A program made the translations under genes and the position numbers. Shown piece after piece: positions 51,417 through 63,060 of a stretch of 64,000 bases of DNA (the stretch's first letter is position 1; every line of letters starts with the position of its first letter). The notes below the pieces were generated by a model that saw nothing but the letters and a program-made list of their open reading frames with translations, was not told where the DNA came from and did no database searches. This DNA is from Zygnema cylindricum (lineage: Eukaryota > Streptophyta > Zygnematophyceae > Zygnematales > Zygnemataceae): NCBI GenBank assembly GCA_037447655.1, contig JBBHKE010000135.1:1-64000 (forward strand). Direction: 5' to 3'.

Positions 51417-52261
51417 TATTGCATATTTTTTGTACGCCATAAGATTTTATCGTCGCATATTCAAATTTGGACAGGGATAACCATGGAACTTCAGAAAAAT
51501 GGCAAATGGATTATACTCTTTCAATGAGCCAATACAGGCACCGGGAGGTAAGGTCGTTTAAATGTATGTTGGTTTTGTTAAGTTGTCGATGTTAAGATAA
51601 TGACAAGACCAAAATTAGTAGCATGCATCGTAGGGAAAGCCTACAAATAGTTCGCTATCCATTTACAAAATGGAATTAATGACTAAACACAAAGTTAATG
51701 TACGCAAATAACACCAATTTGTTACCTTTTTATAGTTGCGGTTTTAAGTAGGCTAGAGTGGGAAGTATGTTTGTAGTCAAAATAATATAACGAAGAAGGT
51801 TTCGTGTTTAAGCAAGCCACGTGTATAGGTTTAAACGGGCCGGATAAACTCTTCGAAGTTCTCGAAGTTTGGCCCATAAGTGGATTGGGAGAGTGTGAGT
51901 TTGTGCGGGAAAGCACTGATTACTATTGTGTGCATTGCCGCGAACTTAACAAAACAATTAGTATCTTTTGGACTATTTCACATGTTTAAAAAGACAATGA
52001 ATCCGAAAATAATAAGGTGTGGTCGACCTCGATTACGTTAATGTTTTTATTCCTCATAAGCTAAAATATTTGAAAAATATAATTTTGCGAAGTGCGCTTT
52101 CAGAGGGGTTAGGTTACGGATTTCCGTAACGTACATATTTCAATGTGTTTCGTTGCCTACACGTAAAAGTTGAAGGGTTTGCTTAATAGTCAGGGCGATT
52201 TTTGGGATGGTTTTGAAAATTTTATGTATTCAACAGCAAAACATATTCAAATAATTAGTCT
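51417..52261. other. Unidentified AT-rich stretch, no gene supported
   Basis: 845 bp without recognisable element ends. The longest frame, 61 codons at 51804-51989 (plus), resembles nothing I recognise. It may be the oldest local sequence or a decayed repeat. Confidence 0.45.
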
Positions 52262-52704
52262 TGTGTATCTGCAAGAAATTTATTGCGATGACATCGATAT
52301 CGATTGTTATCGGATATCAAACGGTTAGGGATCCCAATATATCGCTCCGAGACCAACAAATTTATTATCCGCGATAAGCAAAAAAAATATAATATGTTAT
52401 ACAATAGTACTTTATAATATATTGTGTTATATTTACACTGTATATAGCGTGGTATGCCACGTGTAGCAATCTGTTCCGTACTCTGTGTAACGTAATAAAT
52501 GCGGCTCAGTACGACGAAATAAATCATACAATTGTATGGTATAACCGTACAATTATCGGTACCGGTGTTGTCGCGATAAAAAACTGATATTTTCGGTTTT
52601 TTATCAGCGATAACACAAGCGTCAATATATCGTGCCAATATATCGATTATCAGCAAGCCAAAAAAGGTACATATCGATTATCGGCAAAACCTTGCCGATA
52701 CACA
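52262..52704. mobile_element. TIR element (MITE) with TGTGTATCKGCAAG ends
   Basis: TGTGTATCTGCAAGAAATTT at the left is the inverted counterpart of ..CTTGCCGATACACA at the right (complement TGTGTATCGGCAAGG). Subterminal repeats of ATCGATATCGAT / TATATCGATTATC type occur on both sides. 443 bp, no coding capacity. No clear target duplication, so the superfamily is open. Confidence 0.7.
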
Positions 52705-53190
52705 ACACTACAAATAATGTGTATAACGAAAATCTGCGGCCTTGGTTCAAATCTCTACAGTTCACCGCGAATCGTAATTAGAGTAAATAACGCTAATTCG
52801 GTCGCCCTAAATTTGACTCTATTACGTTAAACAAAGTAGATGATTCTAAATTTTTCATTATATTATTTAAAGTACTTTTTGAATGAGTGTTAATAACTCT
52901 AATATAGTGTCGTTTTCAATAGTGTGGCGTACGGTATGTGTCTAACCGTGCAAAATTGTACTTTATTAAGTAAAAAAGTACAAATAATGATTTAATATAG
53001 GTCGTTATCATGTAACTGCGTTTTAACAAACCGCGTAGTGCAAACGTCATAGTGACGATAAACTGTACGTTTTGTCAAATTCTGTACGAATACCTAATTT
53101 ACACTAGAGATATTCAGCGCGTAAAATTAGAATACTTAAATAAATTAGAGTAAAATATTTTTTGAAACAATTATATCACACAAACTATAG

Positions 53191-54418
53191 TACACCGCGA
53201 ATCGTAATTAGAGTGAATTACTCTAATTCGGTCGCTCGAAATTTAGACTCTATCACATGAAATATAGTAAATGATTCTAATTTTTTCATTATTTTATTTA
53301 AGGTAAAGTTTAATTAGCGTTTTTAATTCTAATATAGGTTCGTTTTAAATAGTGTGGAATACGGACGACCTCAGACCATGCAAAATTGTACTTTATTAAG
53401 TAAAATAGTACAAATAATGATTTAATACAGACCGTTATCATGTAACTGCGTTTTAACAAACCGCGTAGTGCAAACGTCATAGTGACGATAAATTGTACGT
53501 TTTGCCAAATTCTGTACGAATACCTTATTTACAGTAGAGGATATTAGCGTGCCAAATTAGGGTGCGTCTCCATGTACTTGTAACCTAGAGAAATTACTTT
53601 GTTTTTTAGCGCAGACCCGTCGGACCTGGATTTCAAGTGTCTCTATGTGTAAAAACGGAATTAAAACTGAAGGGTGTGACGATTGTATACATTGACATGC
53701 GCGTGACGGATGCCAACGTCTACAATCTGTGATTTTCCAAATTGTTCGTGACGCCGCATAATTGTACGGTGAGAGGCGGCGAGTGCGAGTTGATGTGGCG
53801 CCCTCAGAGATTTCTCACTTTCGTGAAATGGCATCAGAATCTTTAGATCCCCTGAAATAAAAAAAATTGTACTGTACGAAACGTGACAAAACGAAACAAA
53901 TTATGTACTTTGATAGACGCAAACGGACAAAACATTCCGAAATGTGTATTTTTCGTCGTCGCTTGAATTCATTTGAATTTTTTAAGAACAAAATCTACAC
54001 ATGTGAATATGTGTTATTATTTGTTTAGCGAAAATACTTTGTTTTAAAAAACATCGTGCATGTGTTTTAAAGAAAAGTTTGAAGATGACGTTTTTTGGCG
54101 TGGCCGTGGGTCGAAAAACACAAGACGACAACATGTAGTACATTTTACATTCGATGATGACGCAAAATGCACTTCTTCTTTTTTCTATTTTTCTGTACGG
54201 TTGACACTTACGGGGTACGGCGCTAAGTTTTAGAGGAAAACGACAGAATAAAACCCTTACTTAGTCACATGGAGACGCACCCTTAGAGTACTTAAAAAAT
54301 TAGAGTAAACTTCATAGTTGAAACTGCTCTATCACACAAATTAGCGTTCATTACTCTAATTTATATTTTTTGTTTTTGTACTCTAATTTTTTCATTATTA
54401 ATTACGATTCGCGGTGTA
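53191..54418. mobile_element. TA-flanked MITE, copy M2 (middle of the nest)
   Basis: TACACCGCGAATCGTAATTAGAGT to ..AATTACGATTCGCGGTGTA, same ends as M1, inserted in M1. It contains the 723-bp Harbinger-like element H2; net length about 502 bp. M1 and M2 interiors are near-duplicates (for example TCATGTAACTGCGTTTTAAC and CAAACGTCATAGTGACGATA). Confidence 0.85.
53560..54282. mobile_element. Harbinger/Tourist-like element H2, 723 bp (innermost of the nest)
   Basis: GGGTGCGTCTCCATGTA to ..CATGGAGACGCACCC inverted repeats, flanked by TTA (53557-53559 and 54283-54285). A second copy of exactly the same length is at 59012-59734. No transposase motif. Confidence 0.9.
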
Positions 54419-54499
54419 GAGTTCATAACTCTAATTATTTTTTTCTCTTTTTTTACTCTAATTACGATTCGCGGTGTAGCGTAGTTTTTGCCAAAGCTA

Positions 54500-54596
54500 A
54501 GGACGTGTCCCCATGTAACCGATATTTTGAAACGTTATTTTGGAATTTAGCGCTGATTTTACGGTGTACTTTTCAAAGTGTGCCTATGTCAATCGC
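54500..54596. repeat. Fragment of H1-type element end
   Basis: GGACGTGTCCCCATGTAACCG.. GATTTTACGGTGTACTTTTCAAAGTGT corresponds to the complement of the right end of H1 (50900-50999). It is cut at 54596 by the adjoining MITE. Confidence 0.7.
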
Positions 54597-55138
54597 TACA
54601 CCGCGCATCGTTATTAGTGTCAACGACACTAATTTGGGTTCTTAAAATTTTGATTTTTTTCCTCAAATAGGATACATGATTTTAATTTTTCCTTGACGTT
54701 AATTAAGGTACCGTACAAAATAGCGTAAAGGACGAATTACAAAAATATCTAAATAGTGTGGTGTATGGTCGATGTCAGACCGTGCACAAATGTACCTTTT
54801 CAAGTGAAAATTTTACAAAAAATGATTTAAATCAGACGCGCACGCATAGGATGGTGCGCTAAAAAAACGGGATTGTTCTGACACGTAAATTAGTCTTACA
54901 TGTACGGATATATATATTTCACGACGGCGTACGATTTTTAATATTTTGTACGGATACATATATTAATGTATATAATCGTACAGCGAATATTCCATTTTTG
55001 CTGTTCCCAAATTAGCATAAACGTCGAAATTAGAATACACCTTTTAAAAAAAATAAAAAAAATCTTAATTAGCGTCAATGACGGTATATTTACTTCCACA
55101 CTATTTAAACTTTGACACTAATAACGATGCGCGGTGTA
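54597..55138. mobile_element. TA-flanked MITE, subfamily M3 (CGCATCG ends)
   Basis: TACACCGCGCATCGTTATTAGTGTCAA to ..GACACTAATAACGATGCGCGGTGTA, 27-bp inverted ends, 542 bp. Ends differ from M1/M2 at a few bases (GCGCATCG for GCGAATCG; AGTG for AGAG) on both sides, so it is a distinct subfamily. Confidence 0.85.
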
Positions 55139-56633
55139 CTTGCGCGTTCATTTTTTTGAATGTGGCAGTTGTACTCGTCGCCAATACTTGCGATACCTGT
55201 AGACGCCAACAAACTGCTGACGATCTCAGAACAAACTGCGGACATTNNNNNNNNNNAATTTGGTAGCTTTAAACATCCTAGAATTCGTTTTCTCAAAGTG
55301 AATTTTATTAAGTGTTTTGTATTTAGTAATGTGTCGCCTTCGAGTATTTTCTGTTCTCCTTATAAGTCGGTTTTTCTTAATATTTACAAGAACCGGCTTC
55401 GAAGAAATGTTGTAGAGGCAAGAGAGAGAAGAGAGAAGAGAAATTTATTAGAGAATGAGGTTCTAATTAGGAGATACTAAGTTAGTATACTCTAAGTTAC
55501 TAGCTTAGCTAATTAAGTTCGGCCAAGAACATTTATAATTCTTTTTGGCTGAATATTCCTCTTGTCTTTTATGAGCTTCCGCTGTGTAATGATTTATGTT
55601 TTGTGAATTATTTTAAGTGAAACTCTTTTGCTTAAGATCCTACAAATTTCGATGGTTTAAATTGCAAATAGATAATTTGTCTTTAAAAAAAAAAACAAAA
55701 GAGAAAAATTATAGTCAACAAAAATAAGAAAAAACCGTTTTCTAGATTCTCTTTTCCTTGCTTTACTTTTGTAGGTTGGGTAGGATTAATCAGAAAAAAA
55801 ACCTCAAAACTCCCAAAAAGTATATATAAATAAATATATAAATACTTCTCAGGAAAATCACGAATAACTCAAAACGATTCTCAAAACCTTGGTGATTTTC
55901 CAAAATGGGCTTCAAAAAATCCTCAAAACAAACTTTCCTGGGGTGAATTCTACTAATACACGCCAAAATATAGATGGCTCGGTTACTGATCACACGTGTG
56001 GTTATTTGAACCATGCAGAGCTTAGGGCCACGTACGGTCGCAGTCTTGTGGCATTTTTTCCTTCACTTAAGAAACATTGTCGGTGTAATGAGATCCACGT
56101 CAGATTCGTTTCCCCGCACTTTCCGTACAAATACACAAGCGGTTTTTTGTACAAGCGTGCTCTTTTGCATGTCTTTCGCAACTTGCCTGATTGTGGTACG
56201 CGTTACGCGCTTTGTAGCACGCTGATTCATCTCGTTGTTTTATGCTTGGCAAAGTACAAGTAAGGTAATGTAAGTTAAGGTACTGTCCTGTGGTCAAGTT
56301 TAGGTAGTCAGTTTAGCAAACTGCTTGTCAGTTTAGGTATTGTACTTGTACTGTAGTGAAGAATACGAAGCAGACAAGTGCGAAAGTGCGCATGTTCGAT
56401 CCATAGGCCGCTGGTGTGTCCCGTACACCGTGTATCGATAAATTTATGTGTTTAATAATTTTTTCGTCACTTAAAACGTCGTATTTCTATGACTAACGTT
56501 TTCGATTTCAATCGAAGACCGTCAATCGGAAGGTGCGGAACTCTCTTTTCAAATGCAGCCGTCCGATTAGCACAGTTGAACATGCGTGCACGTATAATTT
56601 TTTTTCTATAACAATAGAGAAAAACATGAACTC
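55139..56633. other. Unidentified stretch around the gap
   Basis: 55139-55246 has short words seen in H1 (TGTAGACGCC..). 55257-56633 has a purine-rich GAGAGAGAAGAGAGAAGAG run at about 55421-55440, an A13 run at 55684, and a 124-codon plus frame at 55889-56263 with no recognised domain. No element ends were found. Confidence 0.4.
55247..55256. other. Assembly gap, 10 N
   Basis: Run of ten N. A 10-base run is a common placeholder; the true gap size is unknown. Confidence 0.98.
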
Positions 56634-57139
56634 TACACCGCGAATCGTAATTAGAGTAAATTACTCTAATTCGGTCGCTCGAAATTTTGACTCTATCACA
56701 TGATTTAAAGTAAACGATTCTAATTTTTTTATTATTCTATTTAAGGTAAAGTTTAATTAGAGCTTTTAATTCTAATATAGGTTCGTCTTAAATAGTGTGG
56801 AGTACGGACGACTTCCGACCATGCAAAATTGTACTTTATTAAGTAAAAAAGTACAAATAATGATTTAATATAGACCGTTATCATGTAACTGCGTTTCAAT
56901 AAACCGCTAAGTGCAAACGTCATAGTGACGATAAACTGTACATTTTGCCAAATTTTGTACAAAAACCTTATTTACAGTAGAGGATATTAGCGTGCCAAAT
57001 TAGAGTACTTTAATAAATTAGAGTAAACTTCAGAGTTGAAAAAGCTCTATCACATAAATTAGCGTTAATTACTCTAACTGTTTTTTTTTACTTTTTGTAC
57101 TCTAATTTTTTCATTACTCTAATAACGATTCGAGGTGTA
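56634..57139. mobile_element. TA-flanked MITE, copy M4
   Basis: TACACCGCGAATCGTAATTAGAGT to ..TCTAATAACGATTCGAGGTGTA, 506 bp, uninterrupted relative of M1/M2. It provides the template that shows M1 and M2 are split rather than independent elements. Confidence 0.87.
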
Positions 57140-57441
57140 CAGTACAGTGATAGCGATAAACAGTGTTTCTAACATGTACTTCTCCAAAAAGTTCCAATGT
57201 TGTATGATCGTAAACGCAAAAAATGTCACATGCTAAACGTCCCTCGGTTAAGATCGTACGTTAGAGAAGGAACTTTAAAAGATATGACAAATATAAATAT
57301 TTGTCGAGACAAAATGACAGAACAAAACGGAACGTTTGAGACCAGAAAACATAGAAACGCCAAAAGACGTAACTAAGAAGATACCCAAACAAATGCGATT
57401 TAACAACAACAAATTAAACAAACGGACGTTGAATGCAATTA

Positions 57442-58167
57442 GGGTGAAGTTCCATTAGACAAAAAATGAGGTTGTTTACAGAAATTCATACTTCTCCGTA
57501 CTACGATGTACCTCTTATTTTGTATTTATCCGGAAAATAGCATTAAAGAGAATCTTACTAATATTCTCCAAAAGTCTGGGAGTTAACAATGGTCGTTGGA
57601 TGCTTTTTCGCGAAGCATTTGCTTCGAAAGTTTCTGTAATCGGTGATGTACCTCGCGAGGAACGTCACCAATTACATAAAAATTTGAGCAGCGTCACGCT
57701 GGATAATGAGTATACGTGTCAAGATTTCAACCAACGCAAATCAAGAAATTTCGCACACGATATACGCATTCAAAAATCCAACCGAAAATACAAACGAAAT
57801 CTCGTAACGCACTTTTGTCACGCTATTTTTGGAAGCACTCATTTGTCACACTATTTCTGGCGGCGCTCATTCGTCACGCGTAAAAACAAAAACCCTAAAA
57901 AATTGAGGTGGTATTTGACAAGGCGTCTACAAATAGTACAAAAGTTGTGTTGTACGATGACCTGATATGCACGTACATGGTACGCAAATGAAAAATTTTG
58001 GTCGGTGTGAAAATTATTGACGATTTTCAATATCAAATCTATAGTTACGTGACACCACTATTTTGCTAACACGTGGATTACAGACTCTGCGCAATGGAGC
58101 TTCGTTCAAATTGAAGCATTCTGTAATGTTGGCCGTACAATTACAGTGTCCTAATAGAACTTCACCC
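57442..58167. mobile_element. GGGTGAA-type MITE G1
   Basis: GGGTGAAGTTCCATTAGACA at the left pairs with ..TGTCCTAATAGAACTTCACCC at the right. Left flank TTA, right flank ATA (imperfect). 726 bp. Ends are similar in style to Harbinger/Tourist elements. Confidence 0.75.
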
Positions 58168-58170
58168 ATA

Positions 58171-58941
58171 GGGCAGAATTCCATTAGGCGGTCCCAGTAA
58201 ATGTACAAAAAATTCTACTGGCGGCGTTTAGTGGAAGACTAGTGGAAGACTATTCCATTTTGTCAGGCTAGTAACAAAACTTCCTCAATTATGATTGGCG
58301 CCACGTAGGTTAGAGTCCAAATTTTAAAAATCTTAAGGAAAATCTTCAAACGGAAGGTCAAAACGAAATATTTGTACGACCGGGGGTAGTTAATGATTCG
58401 TACGTAAAGTTTGCGGCCAGATTTTTGATTTTGATAATAGAAATCAAAATTTCGAAAAAAAATGGCAAAAAGACGCGGCAAACTTTGAAGGTCGCAGCAA
58501 ACTCTGAATGTCGGTGGATGTCAGACGGAGCGTGGGAAAATATTTTCGGCTCACCTGCATCCAGCGTGGCAGGCGGCACATGGACTGTACGACGTAGGCA
58601 CATAACTTGTACGACGTGTACAGCAGTGATCGCTTGTTCAATGCGAATATTTTTTTGCTTTTTCACGTGTACCAATGGTACACGTATAGTATCATACAAC
58701 TCTCCTCGCGAGGAGAGTATCGTCACGCTGGATGATGTGCGCGATTGCTTGGCGGATCTGAAAAAGTGGAATATCCAACGGCTAGGAATTACGCCAACAT
58801 CATTGGAGCTTCTCGACAACTTTCCAGTAATGATATTTCGTTTGACAAAAGAAAATATTAAAGTACGGCGTGGTACGGAGCTGTAAGAAAGTGTACGACG
58901 TCCAGTAACGAATCACACTTTTCGTCTAATGGAATTCTACC
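58171..58941. mobile_element. GGG-type MITE G2, adjoining G1
   Basis: GGGCAGAATTCCATTAGGCG at the left pairs with ..CGTCTAATGGAATTCTACC at the right; about 770 bp, starting 3 bp after G1. It contains a perfect 18-bp palindrome CTCTCCTCGCGAGGAGAG at 58700-58717. Two 153-codon frames overlap here on opposite strands; neither has a recognisable domain. Confidence 0.7.
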
Positions 58942-59011
58942 ATTAGACAAAAAAAGGGTAGGTTATGATTACCTGATTAGCTAATTACACGACAAAATAA
59001 AACCTAACTAA

Positions 59012-59734
59012 GGGTGCGTCTCCATGTACTTATAACTTAGAGAAAACTTTTTGTTTTTTAGTGCAGATCTGGCGGACACGGATTTCAAGTGTCGCTATGT
59101 GTGAAAACGGAATTAAAAATTAAGGGTGTGACAATTGTATACGCAGATATGCGCGTGATGGTTGCCAACGTCTACAATCTGTGATTTTCCTAATTGTTCG
59201 TGACGTCGCATAATCATACTGTGAGAGGCGGCGAGTGCGAGTTGATGTGGCACCCTCAAAGATTTCTCACGTTTTCGTGAAATGGCATTGGAATCTTCAG
59301 ATCCCCTAAAATGAAAAAATCCGTACTGAATGAAAACTGACAAAAAAAACAAATTAAGTACGTTGATAGACGCAAACGGACAAAACTTACTGAAATGTGT
59401 ATTTTTCGTTGTCGTTTGAATTCATTTGATTTTTTTTAGAAAAATTTTTACACGTGTGAATACGTGTTATTATTTGTTTACCGAAAATACTTTGTTTTAA
59501 AAAAAAATGCGCATGTTTTTTAAAGAAAAGTTTGAAGATGACGTTTTTTGTCGTGGCCGTGGGTCGAAGAACACGATACGACAACATGTAGTACATTTTA
59601 AATTTTATTATGACGCAAAATGTACTTCTCGTTTTTTCTTTTTTTTGTACGGTTGACACTTACACGGTACGGCTCTAAGTTTTAGAGGAAAACGACAGAA
59701 AAAAACCCTTACTTAGATACATGGAGACGCACCC
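59012..59734. mobile_element. Harbinger/Tourist-like element H3, 723 bp
   Basis: GGGTGCGTCTCCATGTA to ..CATGGAGACGCACCC, flanked by TAA (59009-59011 and 59735-59737). Same length and closely similar sequence to H2 (53560-54282). Confidence 0.9.
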
Positions 59735-59892
59735 TAAGTGGAATGAAAGTGTGAAACCACGAAAGAGCCAAAAAAATGTACGCTCAAATTTAAATGACAA
59801 ATTTAAAGGGTACGTATCTGTTTGTACAAGCGTAACGTTCCATCAGTCGTTTCTGTAATCGTACGGCCAACTCTACGGGGCGAGTTGATTGA

Positions 59893-60691
59893 GGTTGAAC
59901 CTCCATCAAGCGTTCCCAGTAATCATCCGAACTTACAGGCAGTAAAATTTGTATTACTAATATTTGTATTACTTCTCCATCAGGTTGTGCCAACAACGCA
60001 CCAATATTTGTATTACTAATATTTGTATTACTTCTCCATCAGGTTGTGCCAACAACGCACCAATTGCTGATGTGGTGGATTACAATTGGAACCACGTAGG
60101 ATCTTGTTCAGCCGACCGAGAATATTAAAAGATTCAAAAAGCACAAAATTTGAACGGCTTATGCACGGACGAACACAACTTTAAATATCCAGCAACACTA
60201 CCCTAATGTACAATTTGTCGAAATTCTTTTCAAAATGAAAATTTGTACTTTATCGTTTCCCATTATGTTTTGTACGCAAAGTCCACGAAGGAAAAGAGTC
60301 GTCATAAAGATATCCCGCGGCAAAGATTTTTAGTCGCTTTCAAATCCTCCCAATACGAAGGCACGTGGCCTTTGCCAATTATGAGGTCGTCATCGCTCGT
60401 CAGCCGTGGATGATACCTTTTTGTTTCCAAGTGTACCAATAGACACGTTCAGTGTGGCAACTCTCCTCTTGAAGACAGTTGAGGAGAGTCTCCAGACACT
60501 TGACAGAAGGAACTTTTGCTTCGAAAACGCAAAATCGGACGACCGATTTTTTCGCCAAAAAGTTGAGAGAATCTTGCCCAATCTCCCGTAAACATGTTTT
60601 AAAAAAAAGAGGAAAAATGTAGCATGGCCTAGTACGGAAAGGTACGTTTCCCAATAAACAACCCTACTTTTTGCCTGATGGAGGTTCACCC
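59893..60691. mobile_element. GGGTGAA-type MITE G3 with TGA duplication
   Basis: GGTTGAACCTCCATCAAGCG at the left pairs with ..GCCTGATGGAGGTTCACCC at the right, flanked by TGA (59890-59892 and 60692-60694). 799 bp. It includes CTCTCCTC..GAGGAGAG, a looped version of the G2 palindrome, near 60463-60490. Confidence 0.75.
59947..60064. repeat. 59-bp tandem duplication
   Basis: Two adjacent near-identical copies of a 59-bp unit containing TATTTGTATTACTTCTCC and GGTTGTGCCAACAACGCACC, offset exactly 59 bp, inside G3. Confidence 0.9.
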
Positions 60692-60692
60692 T

Positions 60693-61360
60693 GAGTCGAT
60701 GTTCCATCACAAAGTGTTTGTAAACCACGTGTTATACATTGAGTGGCACCACTTGGGTTTTGACTATATATTGAAAATCTTTCAAAAATCTTCACACCGA
60801 CAAATTTCACTTCAAACCTTACGTACCTTCGTACCAAATCATAATACGAGAGAATTTTTGTACTCCTTGCAAACGCCAGTTTTTTACGCCAACTTATTTT
60901 TTAAGGTTATTGTTTTTGAACATGAAGAAAATCCTTTGCCGAAAATAGTGTGACGAAAGAGCGTTGCCATAAATAATACGACGAATGACAACTTCGAGAT
61001 ATTTTTTATTTATTTTCAACTGCTTTTGAAAGGTACATACCATTAGCAAATTTGGTGATTTTTCGTTGGTTTTCCATATTGACACGTAACTTAATCGTCT
61101 AGCGTGTCGCGACTACTTTTTTTTTGTATCTGCCAGCCCACCTCTTTGAGGTATGTTGGCAACTACGGAGAAAAATTAAGTGAACGCCTCGCGGATGGAT
61201 ATCCGACGGTCAGTGTTAACTCCAAGACCTTCGGAGAGTATTGGCAAGATTCTCTTTAATGTTGATTCACGTATAAAAACAAAATAAACGGTACGGTCTA
61301 ATACGGATAGTCGCGGATTTATGTAAACTACCCCACTTTTGGACTGATGAAACGTGACCC
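60693..61360. mobile_element. GGGT-type MITE G4, adjoining G3 (end approximate)
   Basis: GAGTCGATGTTCCATCAC near 60693 resembles the complement of ..CTGATGAAACGTGACCC at 61360 (GGGTCACGTTTCATCAG). Followed by TAA. It shares the subterminal GTAGTTTAC word with G1 and G3. Confidence 0.55.
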
Positions 61361-61544
61361 TAATTCGTAAACGCAAAAAAATGTGACACGCTAGGCATCC
61401 GTACGGACAATAAAATTGAGGTATTTGAAGTATTGGGTAATTCAATCAATTTCGGAGAACATGCAAATACAGATTCAGAAATTGCATCGCCATTTGGGAT
61501 AGCGGTGAAACGGATACGATAAAGATCACCAATAGAGATACTTG

Positions 61545-61783
61545 CTCCTCTTTTTCCTCCCCTCCCCCTCCACTCCCTCCATCTCTCTCTCCCCCCTCCT
61601 CCTCTTGCCCTCCTCGTTCCCCTCGCCCCCACTCTTTTCTCTCTCTTTCCCATTCTCTATCAACCTCTCCATCCATACTCTCTCTTATTTCCCCTCCCTT
61701 TCTATACCTTATTCCTACCTCACCTTCCCCTCCCTATCACCCTCTCCCCTTCTCTCTCTCCCTCCTTCTCTTTCACGTTTTTA
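61545..61783. repeat. Pyrimidine tract in left arm
   Basis: About 240 bp that are almost purely C and T on the plus strand, with (CCTCC)n and (TCTC)n texture. The frames seen across it are low-complexity artefacts. Confidence 0.9.
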
Positions 61784-62851
61784 GGGTAAAAAAAAGAAGG
61801 GGGCGAGATCTATGGCTAGGACGAAAGAGACGTCGGATCCCTTTTCCGTCCTTCTTGTGGAGATTTCCATACGGAATTTGTGTACGGAGTTGGCAGATCT
61901 GTAAAATCCGGAATTTGTTTATGGATAAAAGTTTCTGGGTGGAAGGCGGCCACTCCAACACGGACAGTTGGCGTCGTCGAAAAAGGCAAAGTGTTGGATG
62001 TAGATGAGAAAGACAATGGAAAAAAATGATTTGATAAAGGATACATATTCCCAATTTCAATCCACTAAGCTTGATGCCAAAAAAGGTCTGTGGAGATAAT
62101 AATATTTTTCCTCCGACGCGGGAAAAAAAATTTATAAAAGTTTCTTAGAGGTTTTTAAATGTTTTTCGAGAATTTTAACGATAATTACAAAAAAAATAGC
62201 AAATTAGCAATTAACGTCGACGGTTTTTGATATCTTTTAACATTTCTCTTCATATTGATTGCTCTTTATATTGTTTTGGGAGTTTCACATGCTACATATA
62301 GTCCTCAACAATATTTAGGTTGTGTCGGAAATGCAAAAACATATAAAGAAGGGTGAGTTTTACAAACTTTTTCAAAACTAATTCTAAGTTATTTGCGGTT
62401 TACCATGGCTATTTTTTTTTGAGGTTTTTAGAGTTTAAACGCAATTTCTAAGGTTATTTAGGGTTTTTCGTGGTTTCCTAGAGTTTTTCTATGAAGTTAT
62501 AAGTTCGATACATTTTTTGAACTCAAAGGGGAGGAACAGAAGTAGAAAAGAGGCCCCAAATGTAAAACAACCGAAAAAAACAGGGATACATAAATGAAAA
62601 TGCAAATAAAATGTAAAAAAAATAAAAATGAAATAAATAATAATAACAACAGCGATAACATAAATAAAAATGACATGAAGAAAATTAGAGAAGCATACCA
62701 AGTTCTGGTGACGCAAGTGGAAGTTGTAAGGGTCATCCAAACCGTACAAAATGACAAAATTCGTACGGAAATGTCCACAAAAAGGATGGAAAAGGGATCC
62801 GACGTCTCTTTTTCCCCAACCATCGACCCCTCCTCCTTCCTTTATTTACCC

Positions 62852-63060
62852 TAAAAACGCGAGGGAGGAGAGGGGGAGAGAGGGTGAGCGGGAGGGGAAG
62901 GTGAGCTAGGAAAAAGGGAGAGAAAGGGAATGAAAAAAAGAATGAGTAGGAATGGAGAGGTGGATATCGAGAACATTAAAGGGAGAGAAAAGAGTGGGAG
63001 TGAGAGAGACAACGAAGGCTAGACGAGGAGGGAGTCATAGGGGGAGGGAAGAGAAAGGAG
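62852..63060. repeat. Purine tract in right arm
   Basis: About 210 bp almost purely G and A on the plus strand, the inverted counterpart of 61545-61783. Confidence 0.88.

Larger units (their letters stand above)
52762..54478. mobile_element. TA-flanked MITE, copy M1 (outermost of a three-level nest)
   Basis: Left end TTCACCGCGAATCGTAATTAGAGT (first A mutated) and right end ..ACTCTAATTACGATTCGCGGTGTA form about 24-bp inverted repeats. M1 is split at a TA by M2 (53191-54418). Without inserts it is about 490 bp, the size of the separate copy at 56634-57139. TA flanks suggest a Tc1/mariner-type (Stowaway-like) MITE. Confidence 0.82.

Noticed and set aside
51804-51989. 61-codon frame with two closely spaced cysteines (CVHC)
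   Set aside because: A lone CxxC is not enough for a zinc-binding call and no second motif or family resemblance is visible.
55889-56263. 124-codon plus-strand frame
   Set aside because: No recognised motif, low support, no start context or neighbouring exon; surrounding DNA looks non-coding.
52757-57140. CRISPR-like or satellite array suggested by the repeated ACACCGCGAATCG words
   Set aside because: The words occur as inverted pairs at element ends with TA flanks, not as regular direct repeats with spacers; explained by MITEs.
58358-58886. Two overlapping 153-codon frames on opposite strands
   Set aside because: Both lie inside MITE G2 between inverted repeats, share no recognisable domain, and include a palindrome; likely chance openness.
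61360-61784. Several frames across the pyrimidine tract (both strands)
   Set aside because: Low-complexity composition leaves few stop codons; Ser/Pro/Leu or Arg/Gly/Glu strings are artefacts.
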